64,000 nt of DNA, taken from Collinsella sp. AF25-2LB. GTDB lineage: Bacteria; Actinomycetota; Coriobacteriia; Coriobacteriales; Coriobacteriaceae. Within the stretch, counting starts at the first letter, position 1. The number at the start of each line of letters is the position of its first letter. The notes below the pieces were generated by a model. That model saw only the letters and a list, made by a program, of their open reading frames with translations, had not been told where the DNA came from and made no database searches. The stretch is taken from contig NZ_QRUF01000001.1 in NCBI RefSeq assembly GCF_003458415.1, positions 160,823-224,822 of the forward strand. The letters run 5' to 3'. The position numbers were made by a program, and so were the translations under genes. Below are positions 47,001-55,492 of the stretch, piece after piece.

Positions 47001-47380
47001 CTTTGTGCGTTGTCGCGTGCCGCCTGCTTTTCGGTATAGGGGGCAGCCACCGTGTCGTAGTCGGATTTGGCGTCTGCCTCGGCAGCCTTTGCGGCGTCGA
47101 TCGCAGCCTGCAAGTCGGCAATCTTCTGGGCGTCTGCCTTTACTGCGGAGCCTGCCGCCTCGCCGGCGTGGACAGCAAGCGGGGACATGATCGCGTCCTG
47201 TGCCGTGGTATCACTCACATCGTTGGCAAATGCCGAGAACGGCGCGAGCAGCGACGAGCCGGTCATAGCGATGGTGGTTGCCGCGGTGACGGCGAGTCGT
47301 GTTGCCTTGTGGCCCGAGAATGTGGGGCGAGGCTTGGCGCCGCCTGAGACTTCCGAGTGTTTAGGTGCGTACTTTGTCAT
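44045..47380 (-). CDS. LPxTG surface protein with coiled-coil arms and central CAP domain
   Basis: 1111 residues from the ATG at 47380. Signal peptide (about residues 1-52, ending PFSAFAND), a first Ala/Lys/Glu/Gln-rich coiled coil (about 70-430), a globular CAP/SCP-like domain (about 440-640, with LREINEYRASVGL, GHSDYANCENAAWN, WDTFWSHK, GYGINSRG), a second coiled coil (about 650-1050), then a sortase signal LPTTGDN with hydrophobic tail and KKRRQE. The CAP domain would be held away from the wall. Antigen or adhesion roles are typical for such proteins. The repeats are internal AAAA-type heptads rather than exact copies. Confidence 0.9.
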   Translation of the reverse strand: MTKYAPKHSEVSGGAKPRPTFSGHKATRLAVTAATTIAMTGSSLLAPFSAFANDVSDTTAQDAIMSPLAVHAGEAAGSAVKADAQKIADLQAAIDAAKAAEADAKSDYDTVAAPYTEKQAARDNAQSTYDVSVSDNSQAEAAARAEYARQLDESVKAADSASATLKDAQGKLDAAKTDAEDKSKVLDAAKQAAADAQAKLEAAQKAAANATPEEIKVAEQAAADAQAALDQAKAAKATADSALADAQQAQSAAQSAYDEAAGTLASAQQEKNAADGKVVAAQTAYDSAQADLAAAKAGAEGPEYDAAQAKVDAAQSALDQAKQQQATAEAGLSQANSDVASKRDALTGAESELEAKKQTVAAAEHDVTAAQTKADAAQSELTSAKQAHAAELEKAMAAQKQVDQAKAEKEQADKALETAKANQEAADQAVIDAQKAYDTCKAATDKATTAEAQSVIGFYQFIGANDAANIIYRQSDKNPTTIGDKKDGTSLDNAKLSFNKLREINEYRASVGLSELRVTAEQMAIAQSDSNYSDKTLGHSDYANCENAAWNFSTKENIAHQWVDAEKEIFDEAAAKAGLGNVAPKDAWDTFWSHKTEFEKQGADFGTVGHYLNIVQPNAKTMGYGINSRGTLWPYVFVLEIDNNYGSYEKEYSIDELENLFDQYQLSLSKASDNLAAAKTNLEQKRSTAASKADAVKAAETLVAQKQEGIVAANSDLAAKNDSVASAAAAVALAKQNLAKANGKVAEAENQVKAAQSNVATAEQVVNQKRAELKASQEQAAQSQKKVDDAKAETLVKQQALQDAKKELAKYSADVAAAQEKADEAHQALDEATAAQTSAQSALEKAKLDGAAKKQALDTAKDNAEAKAATAEHATSNLATAENDFASKKARADALSNAADNLATAEAAKKDADTAVTEAGVALGAANDAIANAEQAVENSQAASDAAAATLGKLKSINVENGIATGSDANANDTLNALFAKCVAAKQAEHNAKAALDAAQADLDAATPAYTEALNAYNEAKAKRVAAEQALKDEIARQEQEAAKAEQAKITQAAAKPVAGKPSAGNAKTADNSALPTTGDNAALAGETFVIGGVVLVAAGVFLTDKKRRQE

Positions 47381-47520
47381 TTCTTCTCCCAATCGTTGAA
47401 GGGGTACCTACGACAATTCGTACGTTACGACCGCCGAAAGGGCTCCTGTTGCGCAACATTGGCAAGGAAACATCGACGCACTTGAGTCACATTTATGAGG
47501 CGAAGTTCTCGGCAAGCTAA

Positions 47521-47740
47521 TGTCTCAATCTGTAACATCTAGCAGTGAAAATGACCTCTAACTGTTACAGATCGAGACGGACCATCCGCGGTCAACTCAA
47601 ATGTCTCGTTCTGTAACATCTAGAGAGGTTTTTGACCCCTTACTGTTACAGATTGAGATGTTGTCTCGCGGGGTTGGGGTTTGTCTCGTTCTGTAACATC
47701 TAGACCTGTATCTGCCGAGCTGGTGTTACAGATCGAGACA
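47521..47740. repeat. Three 59-bp palindrome units in tandem
   Basis: Units at 47521-47579, 47602-47660 and 47682-47740; starts 80-81 bp apart. The first is nearly identical, centre included, to the unit at 43697. They lie in the 401-bp gap between the surface-protein start and the kinase stop. Confidence 0.9.
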
Positions 47741-47781
47741 TTTGCCGGGGAGGGGTCCCGTCACGGCAAGACGCCCGCCGC

Positions 47782-49866
47782 CTAGATACAGAACCCGGGA
47801 ATCACACAGGTTAGCTTGTTTGGCTTTTCCGCAGGCGTTGCGTACGTAAAGACGTCGCCGTCGTGGCCCACACGGTTTATGTAGAGCGTGCCTTCGGTCT
47901 CCGATGAGTCGGGGCTCACCGTGCGCTCCCACCAGCAGGTGTCCTTGCCCTTCCACTGGCGGACCATCGTCTCGTTCGTGGAATACGGGCTCACCTTGAG
48001 CTCGCGGAAGAGCTGATACTCCTTGCCCTCGCCGTTGTAGATTTCTGCCAGGTAGTGATAGTCCTTGGCAAACGAATCGGACGGTTGCGTACCGCACAGC
48101 TCGACCATGGCGGGCAGCCAAAGGGTTGCGGGCAACTCGCTCAGGCACGATGCGCTGTTGGCGGCGCCCACATTGTTCGAGACCTTCTTGACCCCTTTAA
48201 TGAGTGCGCGCAACTTGTTGGGCAGCAGCTTAAGGCCGTCGCCGTCGAGCCATTCCCGCAGCTCGCAATCTGCCCAGCCGGCGCTCGGCGGTTCAGACGC
48301 AGCGTTGCGCTCGGCAATACCCGCGTCGAACATAAACGTCAGTCCGGCCTTGCCCGTCCCGTCCAGAAGCTCATCGTGACGGATGCCCACAAGCTGCGCG
48401 CCGACCTCCAGCCCGTTGGTGAGTTTCACGCGCTTGGTACACGGATAGGGGATATGCCCGTTGTCATCGAGCAGATGATAGCGCTTGGCAATCTCGCGTG
48501 CCTCGCTACGGGTCTCGGCGGCCTTAATCTTGAGCGAGATCTCCTGCAGCTGATCCCAAGTGTAGTCGTCAAGCGAACCGCGGATGCCGTTCAGGTAGTC
48601 GGGGATGCCAAAGCCATGGGTCGCCGCCCCAATGACGCTGAGCCCCGCAACGACTGCAACGACGCCACCGATAATAAAGCGGCGGCGGGTCATGGCATCG
48701 TGCCGGGCCTGCTCCAGGATCTCTCGCGCGCGCTCGCCGGCGACGTCGACCTTAAGGTGCGTACCGGAGTCGATGTCGATTGCGGCGTCACTGCCCGCGC
48801 CTTCGCGGCCCTCGGATTCGGCATCGGTGAGGTATGCCGAGAGCGCCTCGAGCATCTGCTGCTCGGTGGGACGATCGCACTGCTCGACTGAGAGACCCTT
48901 CATGATGATTTGGACGAGCGCTTCATCGCCCTCGCAGCGCGGCTCGAGCGGTGCCGGCTTGGTCTTGGTCTTTACGAGATAGAACGAGCCGGTTGCAGCG
49001 GCGTCCGTCGACTCAAAGTCAAACGGTTTGCGACCGCTGTAGAGCTGGTACAAAATGCTCGAAAGCGCATAGACGTCGATTGCCGGCGAACGGCGAAGGG
49101 CCGCGATGCCTTCGATATCCTGCGTGAGCATCTCGGGCGCGGCGTATGCGGGCGTGGCAAAGCGCCAGATGTCGGCGCGCCGGGTGATCGTGTCGTCGCC
49201 GAGAGCCATGGTCGCGGAGCCCATGTCGATGAGGCAGGGGTCAAAGGAACAATCAGCAATCTGCTGCTCGAGCGTTCGGCTGGTGGTGCGGAACATGATA
49301 TTGGCAGGCGAAAGGTCGCGATGGACGACCGGATTCACAAGGCCTTGGGTCATCAAGAGCGCACGAAGCACGGCGTTTCCGACGGCGGCGACCATCTGGG
49401 TGGTCAGCCCGCCCGAGGCGTCGTGAGGAAGCAGGGGCAGCGCCTGCTTGAGCGAGGTGCCCTCGACCCACTCCATGAGGATGAGAGGGTCATCCTCGCA
49501 CGATCCGTAGCCATAGACGCGCGGAAATCCGCGCAGGTGCGAGACGGTACACAGATGACGGTACTCCTCGAACAGCGCGGCGGTGCTGGCCAGGTGCGCT
49601 GCCGATTGCTCGGCGGAGCGGTCGGGGGCTTGGCCGGAAAGGATGGCGTTGTCCTTGAGTAGCTTGACGGCAAAGACCTCGCCGCTCGTGTTGGTCGCGC
49701 GCAGCACGTGTCCGATGTTGCCGTTGTTGCGGTGGGCCGTCTGGAGAATAAGCGTCATAAACCGACGCTTGGCGTCGTCCTCGGCGCTGGGGTCGACCGC
49801 CACGGCGGTGTCGAACGTGTCAAGACGGATGAGTTTGTCGCCATAGGCGCTATCGGTAGTATCCAT
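47782..49866 (-). CDS. Membrane Ser/Thr protein kinase with extracellular DUF6273-like domain
   Basis: 694 residues from the ATG at 49866 (AAAGGAA upstream). The cytoplasmic kinase domain (about 40-340) has the ATP-binding Lys in FAVKLLKD, HRDLSPANIMF as catalytic loop, a DMG in place of the usual DFG (CLIDMGSA), and YAAPEM. One membrane helix follows (about 405-430, RRFIIGGVVAVVAGLSVIGA). The outer part has GTPW-like features such as REWLDGDGLKLLPN and WWERTVSPDSSETEG, the pattern of DUF6273. It is probably a sensor kinase; the neighbouring FHA protein is a likely partner. Confidence 0.85.
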   Translation of the reverse strand: MDTTDSAYGDKLIRLDTFDTAVAVDPSAEDDAKRRFMTLILQTAHRNNGNIGHVLRATNTSGEVFAVKLLKDNAILSGQAPDRSAEQSAAHLASTAALFEEYRHLCTVSHLRGFPRVYGYGSCEDDPLILMEWVEGTSLKQALPLLPHDASGGLTTQMVAAVGNAVLRALLMTQGLVNPVVHRDLSPANIMFRTTSRTLEQQIADCSFDPCLIDMGSATMALGDDTITRRADIWRFATPAYAAPEMLTQDIEGIAALRRSPAIDVYALSSILYQLYSGRKPFDFESTDAAATGSFYLVKTKTKPAPLEPRCEGDEALVQIIMKGLSVEQCDRPTEQQMLEALSAYLTDAESEGREGAGSDAAIDIDSGTHLKVDVAGERAREILEQARHDAMTRRRFIIGGVVAVVAGLSVIGAATHGFGIPDYLNGIRGSLDDYTWDQLQEISLKIKAAETRSEAREIAKRYHLLDDNGHIPYPCTKRVKLTNGLEVGAQLVGIRHDELLDGTGKAGLTFMFDAGIAERNAASEPPSAGWADCELREWLDGDGLKLLPNKLRALIKGVKKVSNNVGAANSASCLSELPATLWLPAMVELCGTQPSDSFAKDYHYLAEIYNGEGKEYQLFRELKVSPYSTNETMVRQWKGKDTCWWERTVSPDSSETEGTLYINRVGHDGDVFTYATPAEKPNKLTCVIPGFCI

Positions 49867-50003
49867 GGCGTTCCTTTGTCTGGCATGGGTTGCCGCGCGT
49901 ATACGTGAGCAGTGCGGATATCGGTAAAGTACCATGATAGCCGCACTGCCCACGTATACCGCTGAGTATTGTCGTTTACGACGCAGAAGGTAGAAGACGA
50001 AAG

Positions 50004-50036
50004 ACGGACGGCGACCGTCTTCCGATCGCCGTCCGT
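50004..50036 (-). terminator. Terminator after the FHA gene
   Basis: ACGGACGGCGA pairs perfectly with TCGCCGTCCGT; on the minus strand CTTTCGTCTTC follows. The kinase gene downstream is thus at least partly separate. Confidence 0.65.
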
Positions 50037-50037
50037 G

Positions 50038-51000
50038 CTAGTCCACAATGACAAGGAATGTCGTGTAGAGACCCAGATGGAGCCTGTCGCTGTTGGCGAT
50101 TTCCACGGGGGGATAGATCTTGCCGGGCTCGCGTAGGTCGCGCGGCGGCTCGATTACGATATCGCCGTCGCCCGCGCCCGATTCGAGCACCGTGCCGTTG
50201 GTCGATCCAAGGCCCTGGGCGTACCAGTGCTCACCCTCAAGCCAAATGCGAAGATGTTCGCGCGATGCGTCGGCGCCCACATCGGTGATGCTGGGCGAGG
50301 TTTTGGGCAAGGATCCAATTACCGTGCCACGCGGATCGCGTGTGAGGGGATGGATTTGCATGTCGACGCAGTTGTCGGCATGTGTCCTGAGCAGACCGAG
50401 GTTGGGAGCGACGGCGTGCGGCTGATCCAGACTGCCCATAAAGCCACGTCCGACGGTAGTTTCGGTGGTGCCAAAGTGCCCACCCGTCTTGCTGTCGCAA
50501 AAGCGCTCGACGGTGGCCACGCCCTGAACGGGATCGGCGAGCGCCCCCGTTGCCACAAAGAGCATAAGGTAAAGCGTGCTTTTCTCACGCACGGCATTGC
50601 CGTCAAAGTTGTCGATGCGATTGAGGGCATTTGCATATAGGCGGCTGTCCAGCTTGTAGCTGGCGAGAGCCGACATCATTTCGTTGGCGGCCGGACCGCG
50701 ATAGTGCTCGGCGATTGCCCGATAGGCGGACTCGCCGCCGCCGAGCTTGCTGCAGATTGCCGCGGAAAGGTGGAGCGTGGTGACGGTAAAGTCGCTGTAG
50801 ATGGCGGGCGCGCACTGGTCAGGCTTGCGATGGACGATGTAACGGGTGAGATACGAGCGGTTGGAAGAGCATTTCTCGAGCAGGGTACTGCCGAGATAAG
50901 AGTTTCCATTGATGAGCATTCGGGCGATCTCGAGATGTTTAAGACCGCCGAACGAGCGAATATCGTTATAGAGGACCGAGCAAGGCGTCTCTGCTGCCAC
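50038..51000 (-). CDS. FHA-domain protein
   Basis: 320 residues from a GTG at 51000, chosen because AAAGGAGG lies 6 nt upstream. Residues 1-210 are an undefined helical region. The last 100 residues are an FHA domain: DASREHLRIWLEGEHWYAQGLGSTNGT (Ser, His and the STNGT turn that bind phosphothreonine) and a closing SDRLHLGLYTTFLVI. It should read phosphothreonine made by the kinase encoded next, on the same strand. Confidence 0.88.
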   Translation of the reverse strand: MAAETPCSVLYNDIRSFGGLKHLEIARMLINGNSYLGSTLLEKCSSNRSYLTRYIVHRKPDQCAPAIYSDFTVTTLHLSAAICSKLGGGESAYRAIAEHYRGPAANEMMSALASYKLDSRLYANALNRIDNFDGNAVREKSTLYLMLFVATGALADPVQGVATVERFCDSKTGGHFGTTETTVGRGFMGSLDQPHAVAPNLGLLRTHADNCVDMQIHPLTRDPRGTVIGSLPKTSPSITDVGADASREHLRIWLEGEHWYAQGLGSTNGTVLESGAGDGDIVIEPPRDLREPGKIYPPVEIANSDRLHLGLYTTFLVIVD

Positions 51001-51507
51001 GGATACCTCCTTTGATTGCTTCCTAGCCAATATGGCGATAGGAATTAATGGCTCCCGGTGGGCGACGTATTAAATGGCTGCGCAATATACAGCGTAACCA
51101 AAGCAACATTATAGGCCACATGTTCGAAATTGCAGGAAGACTGAGAGATTTGGTTTGGACTGGACGGAAATCCCCCTCTGTCTTGTTCTGTAACATTTGG
51201 ACCCGGTTTTGCCCTGCATCTGTTACAGATTGAGACAATCGGCCAGGCCCGCCCCGTCCGCCTCGTCATCTGTGGTTTACGTGGGGGCATACGGAGTGCG
51301 GGTATACTAACCGGCGGCGAATCTGCTCCATCGCTTAGAGCTGCTGCGTCTGGACGGCGCGTGATAGGGCTGCCAAAGCGATCGCCAGCGTGCTGAGCAA
51401 CGTCCTCTCTGTGCGCACCTGTTTTTGTATGTATTAGCGCACTACCAAGCACGCCCGCGCGGCCGCATGCCGTGCCCATTGCGCGTGCAGATAAGGAACA
51501 ACAACAT
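51001..51507. other. Gene-free divergent region with one palindrome and a long helicase leader
   Basis: Contains one 59-bp palindrome unit (51179-51237) and TATACT (51303-51308), a probable -10 for the helicase gene that would give a leader of about 190 nt. I see no gene in it. Confidence 0.6.
51179..51237. repeat. Single 59-bp palindrome unit
   Basis: Arms TGTCTTGTTCTGTAACA and TGTTACAGATTGAGACA-like; lone unit, with some arm mismatches. Confidence 0.75.
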
Positions 51508-53766
51508 ATGCGTAATTCTGTATCCGACGTCACGGACGCCGAGATTCTGGACGAGGCCCGCGAGGCCATGACCCAGGCTGCCTTCGATGCCGCCGATGAG
51601 GCCAATGCTGCCCAGACCGTCGAGTCCGCTACCGAGAGCCTGCCCGCCTTTGACGAGCTGGGCCTTTCGGACGAGATGCTTCGTGCTATCGAGAACCTAG
51701 GCTACACGGCGCCCACGCCTGTCCAGGCTGGCTCGATCCCCGTGGTGCTCGAGGGCCGCGACCTGCTTGCCGCTGCTCAGACCGGCACCGGCAAGACGGC
51801 CGCCTTCTTGCTGCCGACCATGAACAACCTGGAGCACATCGCTCCGCCCAAGCCCGTGCGCGAGCGTGGCGGTCGCAACCGCCGTCGCGGCGCCAAGAAG
51901 CCCGAGGGCAACGGTCGCGGTCCCTTGATGCTCGTCATCACCCCCACGCGCGAGCTTGCCCAGCAGATCGACGAGGTCGCGAGCAAGATTGCCGACGTCA
52001 CTGGCCATGTCGCCGTGACCGTCGTGGGCGGCGTGAGCTACAAGCCGCAGACCGCGGCGCTCAAGTACGGCTGTGACATCCTGGTCGCTACGCCGGGCCG
52101 TCTGGTTGACCTGATCGAGCAGGGCGCCTGCCACCTGGACGAGGTCAAGGTGCTGGTGCTGGACGAGGCCGACCGCATGCTCGACATGGGCTTTTTGCCC
52201 GCCGTCCGCCGCATTGTGCGCGAGACGCCGGCCGAGCGTCAGACGCTGCTGTTCTCGGCCACGCTCGACGAGGAGGCCGTGGGCGAGATCACCGACCTGG
52301 TGAGCGACCCGGCACGCGTGGAGATCGCGCCCGCCACGTCGACCGCCGACACCGTCGACCAGTTTGTATTCCCGGTGTCCATCGAGGCCAAGAACAATCT
52401 GCTGCCCGAGTTCCTCAAGAAGGAGGGCCCGGAGCGCACCATCGTCTTTATGCGCACCAAGCACCGCGCCGACAGCTGCTGCCGTCGTCTGGAGCGCAAG
52501 GGCATCAAGGCCGCCGCGATTCACGGCAACCGCAGCCAGGCTCAGCGCGAGCGTGCCCTTTCGGCCTTCCGCGACGGTACCGTCGACGTGTTGGTGGCAA
52601 CCGACGTGCTCGCCCGCGGCATCGACATCAGCGACGTGCGCTACGTCGTGAACTTTGACGTGCCGGCCGAGCCGACCGACTACATCCACCGTATTGGCCG
52701 TACGGGCCGCGCCGGCGAGCTGGGCTGGGCCATCACGTTTGTGACCGAGCAGGATGTCGATGAGTTCTACGAGATCGAGAAGCTCATGGACAAGACCGCC
52801 GACATCTACGAGGCCGGCGACCTGCATGTGGGCCCCAATCCGCCCGCGGTTGACCCCGAGCGCGATCCTGCGGCCTTTAAGGTGAAGAAGAAAACCAAGC
52901 GCGGCAAGTCCAAGAGCAAGAAGAAGCTTGAGCAGGCGCGTCGCGACGGCAAACGCAACGGCGACGATTACGGTGATGTGGCCGGTCGTTCCAACCGCGG
53001 TCGAGACGAGCGTCGCGGCGACGGTGAGCGTCCGAGCCGTCCCAAGCGCGGCGGCAAGACCCGCGTGCGCGAGGGCGTTCAGGCTCGCGTGGACGAGGCT
53101 GTGGAGAGCGTGGCCCGCGAGGTGGCTGCCGAGGAGCGCGGCGGTGCTGGTGTCGTTGAGCAGGCCCCGCGCGGCAACCGTGCCGAGCGCCGTGCCAAGC
53201 AGTTCCAGGGCGAGGCGCATCGCCGTCGCCGCGAGGACGAGGACCGCGGCGGTCGTCGCCGTGTTGAGCGCGAGGACGAGGGCCGTGGCTCGCGTGGCGG
53301 CAAGCGTGGTTCGGGCGATCGTCGTCGTTCCGGTCGCGATGGCGAGCGCGGCGGCCGTGATGAGCGCCGTGGCGGCGAGGGCCGCGGTTCGCGTGGCGAG
53401 CGTGGTACTCGCGGCGGCGAGTCCCGTGGCGGCAAGCGCTTTGATGAGCGCGGTGGCCGTGGCGGCGAGCATCGCGAGGGCACTCGTGGCAATGGCAGCC
53501 GCAGCGGTGCTGGCCGCTCTAACGAGTCGCGCGATCGCCGCGATCCGCGTGCCAGCCGCGATCGTCGCGATGACTGGCGCAACTACGACGATACCCGCGA
53601 GGAGCGTCGTGGCGGCTATCGTGGCGGGCGTGGCGGCAACCAGGCCGGCTCCCGCGGCGGCCGTGCCGGCGGTCGCGATAATCGTGGTAGCTATGGCAAT
53701 AGTCGTGGCGGCAAGCGCGGCGGCAGCTCCCGTCGCCCCGGTGACGGCGGCGGCAAGCGCAAGTAA
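51508..53766 (+). CDS. DEAD-box RNA helicase with long RGG-type tail
   Basis: 752 residues from the ATG at 51508 (AAGGAAC upstream). Helicase core (about 60-440): Q motif, AQTGTGKTAAF, PTRELAQQ, VLDEADRML, SATL, RGIDISDV and HRIGRTGRAG. The last 280 residues are basic and Arg/Gly-rich with many RGG, GGR and RDRR repeats, a low-complexity RNA-binding tail longer than usual for CsdA/RhlE types. It probably unwinds rRNA or mRNA structure. A long leader suggests cold-shock-type control, but no specific element is recognised. Confidence 0.92.
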   Translation: MRNSVSDVTDAEILDEAREAMTQAAFDAADEANAAQTVESATESLPAFDELGLSDEMLRAIENLGYTAPTPVQAGSIPVVLEGRDLLAAAQTGTGKTAAFLLPTMNNLEHIAPPKPVRERGGRNRRRGAKKPEGNGRGPLMLVITPTRELAQQIDEVASKIADVTGHVAVTVVGGVSYKPQTAALKYGCDILVATPGRLVDLIEQGACHLDEVKVLVLDEADRMLDMGFLPAVRRIVRETPAERQTLLFSATLDEEAVGEITDLVSDPARVEIAPATSTADTVDQFVFPVSIEAKNNLLPEFLKKEGPERTIVFMRTKHRADSCCRRLERKGIKAAAIHGNRSQAQRERALSAFRDGTVDVLVATDVLARGIDISDVRYVVNFDVPAEPTDYIHRIGRTGRAGELGWAITFVTEQDVDEFYEIEKLMDKTADIYEAGDLHVGPNPPAVDPERDPAAFKVKKKTKRGKSKSKKKLEQARRDGKRNGDDYGDVAGRSNRGRDERRGDGERPSRPKRGGKTRVREGVQARVDEAVESVAREVAAEERGGAGVVEQAPRGNRAERRAKQFQGEAHRRRREDEDRGGRRRVEREDEGRGSRGGKRGSGDRRRSGRDGERGGRDERRGGEGRGSRGERGTRGGESRGGKRFDERGGRGGEHREGTRGNGSRSGAGRSNESRDRRDPRASRDRRDDWRNYDDTREERRGGYRGGRGGNQAGSRGGRAGGRDNRGSYGNSRGGKRGGSSRRPGDGGGKRK

Positions 53767-53798
53767 CATACGCATCGCCCGCTAGAGCGAGGTGAACC

Positions 53799-53834
53799 AA
53801 GGGCCCCGAGCAACTACGCTCGGGGCCCTTTTTG
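53799..53834 (+). terminator. Terminator of the helicase gene
   Basis: AAGGGCCCCGAGC pairs with GCTCGGGGCCCTT around AACTAC, followed by TTT. Confidence 0.9.
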
Positions 53835-54387
53835 TTTGCCGTATCCGATCGCTAGTTCAAATGTGATTTCCTCGGGAATGCATCTAGAGGATGCCGTGGG
53901 CCTGTTTCCTACCATGCGGCAATGGGTCCCATGGGGTGCGCCGTGCATTTTTTGGAGTATTCTGCAGTTCGAGTTGTCTGCATATGATTTGACGTCGCCA
54001 ACGGTGGCTTTCGGATATCCCTAGCGAGCGTTCTGAGTCAGATTTCGTCGTTTTCCGGAGCAGGGGCGCGTCATTCTCGCCATGTCGGAACCCAAAATGA
54101 CGCAGCGCCCTAAAGGTTTGCCCGCTCGGGGTATTGCTGGCGCGGTCACGTTGCAGAATACTCCGTTTTTTGCACGGGCCAGGATGGGGTACCTCGGGAG
54201 AACACGGCGGTATCCCGTAAATATATACAATCTGTACCGTAATTTATACAAAACGAAGAGGCAGACAGCGTAGGGTTGGTGCATTGGGGTGCTTGATGCA
54301 CCAAAATGGGGATCCCACGTGCCGTATACTCTGGCTGGATGTGAAAACGGCTTGACGCGTTGCCAGACGTAGGGGGAGGGTGTCTCG
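53835..54387. other. Gene-free stretch with a distant inverted repeat
   Basis: GTGCA....GGAGTATTCTGCA occurs at 53943-53966 and, inverted, at 54152-54175: 18 of 24 positions are complementary, with an A/T-run mismatch in the middle. The 185 bp between them has no convincing gene; the 63-codon frame at 54082-54273 has no ribosome binding site or family likeness. The end of the region carries the promoter of the next gene. Confidence 0.5.
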
Positions 54388-55149
54388 ATGAGCGTATTCG
54401 AAATTGTGTTTAGTCCGACGGGTGGAACGCAGAAGGTGTCTGGCCTTGTGGCCGGGGCACTGGACAAGAATACCGTTACCGTCGATCTGACCGATAGCGG
54501 GCTAGATTTCAGCGCTGTCTCGATGACTGAGGACGACGTGGCCGTAATCTCTGTGCCGGCGTATGCCGGTAGAATCCCGGCTGTGGTGGCTGACCGGTTG
54601 GGCATGGTTCACGGCAACGGAGCGCGGGCCGTTCTGGTGTGCGTCTACGGAAACCGCGCGTTTGAGGACACGCTCGTAGAGCTGGAGGACGTTGCGAAGC
54701 ATGCGGGATTCCGGGTGATCGCGGCAGTTGCGGCCATTGCAGAACATTCCATTGCGCGACAGTTTGCTGCCGGTCGTCCGGATGCGCAGGATGCGGCGCA
54801 GCTTGCTGAGTTTGCTCAGCAAATTCAGCAAAAGCTGTTGGCTGAGGATGCGTCCGAGCCCTCTATCCCCGGCAATCGTCCTTATAAACAAGCTGGAGGT
54901 CACCGCATGGCGCCCGAGGCAACAGAGGATTGCGTCTCCTGCGGTGCATGCGCCGCGGCGTGCCCCGTTTGTGCTATCGACAAGGGTGACTCCAAACGAG
55001 CAGCTGGCGAGGCGTGCATCTCCTGCATGCGCTGCATCGCCGTATGTCCGCGAGGTGCTCGCAAGCTTGATTCCAGCAAACTATCCGCTGTTTCCCAGAT
55101 GCTGAGCAAGGTTTGCGTCGTGCGGAAGGAATGCGAGCTCTTCATCTAG
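54388..55149 (+). CDS. EFR1-type flavodoxin-ferredoxin protein
   Basis: 253 residues. Residues 1-150 have a flavodoxin-like fold opening with VFSPTGGTQKVS (phosphate loop). The C-terminal part has two 4Fe-4S motifs, CVSCGACAAACPVCAID and CISCMRCIAVCPRGA, each CxxCxxCxxxCP. Such proteins move low-potential electrons in anaerobes. GGGGGAGGG precedes the ATG. Confidence 0.88.
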   Translation: MSVFEIVFSPTGGTQKVSGLVAGALDKNTVTVDLTDSGLDFSAVSMTEDDVAVISVPAYAGRIPAVVADRLGMVHGNGARAVLVCVYGNRAFEDTLVELEDVAKHAGFRVIAAVAAIAEHSIARQFAAGRPDAQDAAQLAEFAQQIQQKLLAEDASEPSIPGNRPYKQAGGHRMAPEATEDCVSCGACAAACPVCAIDKGDSKRAAGEACISCMRCIAVCPRGARKLDSSKLSAVSQMLSKVCVVRKECELFI

Positions 55150-55170
55150 CGCATACGAAATTGGCGCAAT

Positions 55171-55217
55171 GGGGCCAGGTTAATCTGCACCGACCTGGTG
55201 CAAACAAACCTGTCCCC
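55171..55217. repeat. Intergenic GGGGCCAGGT palindrome
   Basis: GGGG(C)CAGGT and ACCTG(T)CCCC pair, with TGCACC/GGTGCA inside, as at 40434. It begins 22 bp after the upstream gene. Confidence 0.65.
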
Positions 55218-55379
55218 AATGCACCAGAGCAAGGAGTGTCCCCGGGTGCCGGCAGAAAAGGAACGTCCCTAAGTACCGCATAAATACCGTTTATCGGAGA
55301 AAAAATACCGTTCGCCGGTCATAATGATTGTTCCGGCTTTGGGCTTGTCTATAATAACCCCCGTAAAAGAAATGCGGAA

Positions 55380-55466
55380 GGTTACCGAGTCCCCTCGGAC
55401 GTGGGCCTAACCAAAGTCTTAGAACGGGTGTGTCTCAATGGGTGCATTCGATTGATTTTGGTTGGG
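55380..55466 (+). promoter_or_regulatory. Possible antiterminator switch in the PTS leader
   Basis: Structure 1: GGTTA (55380-55384) with TAACC (55408-55412), enclosing CCGAG (55385-55389) with CTCGG (55394-55398), a two-stem shape with an asymmetric internal loop like RNA antiterminators bound by BglG/LicT proteins. Structure 2: CCTAACCAAAGTC (55406-55418) with GATTTTGGTTGGG (55454-55466), 13 bp with two G-U pairs. Both need 55408-55412, so only one can form. The gene for a BglG/LicT-type protein is in the same operon. The T tract after structure 2 is weak (CTATATTTATG). Confidence 0.55.
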
Positions 55467-55492
55467 CTATATTTATGAAGGGACATGTCACC

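Noticed and set aside
54082..54273. 63-codon frame in the gap after the helicase gene
   Set aside because: No ribosome binding site, no recognisable motif, and it overlaps the inverted repeat.
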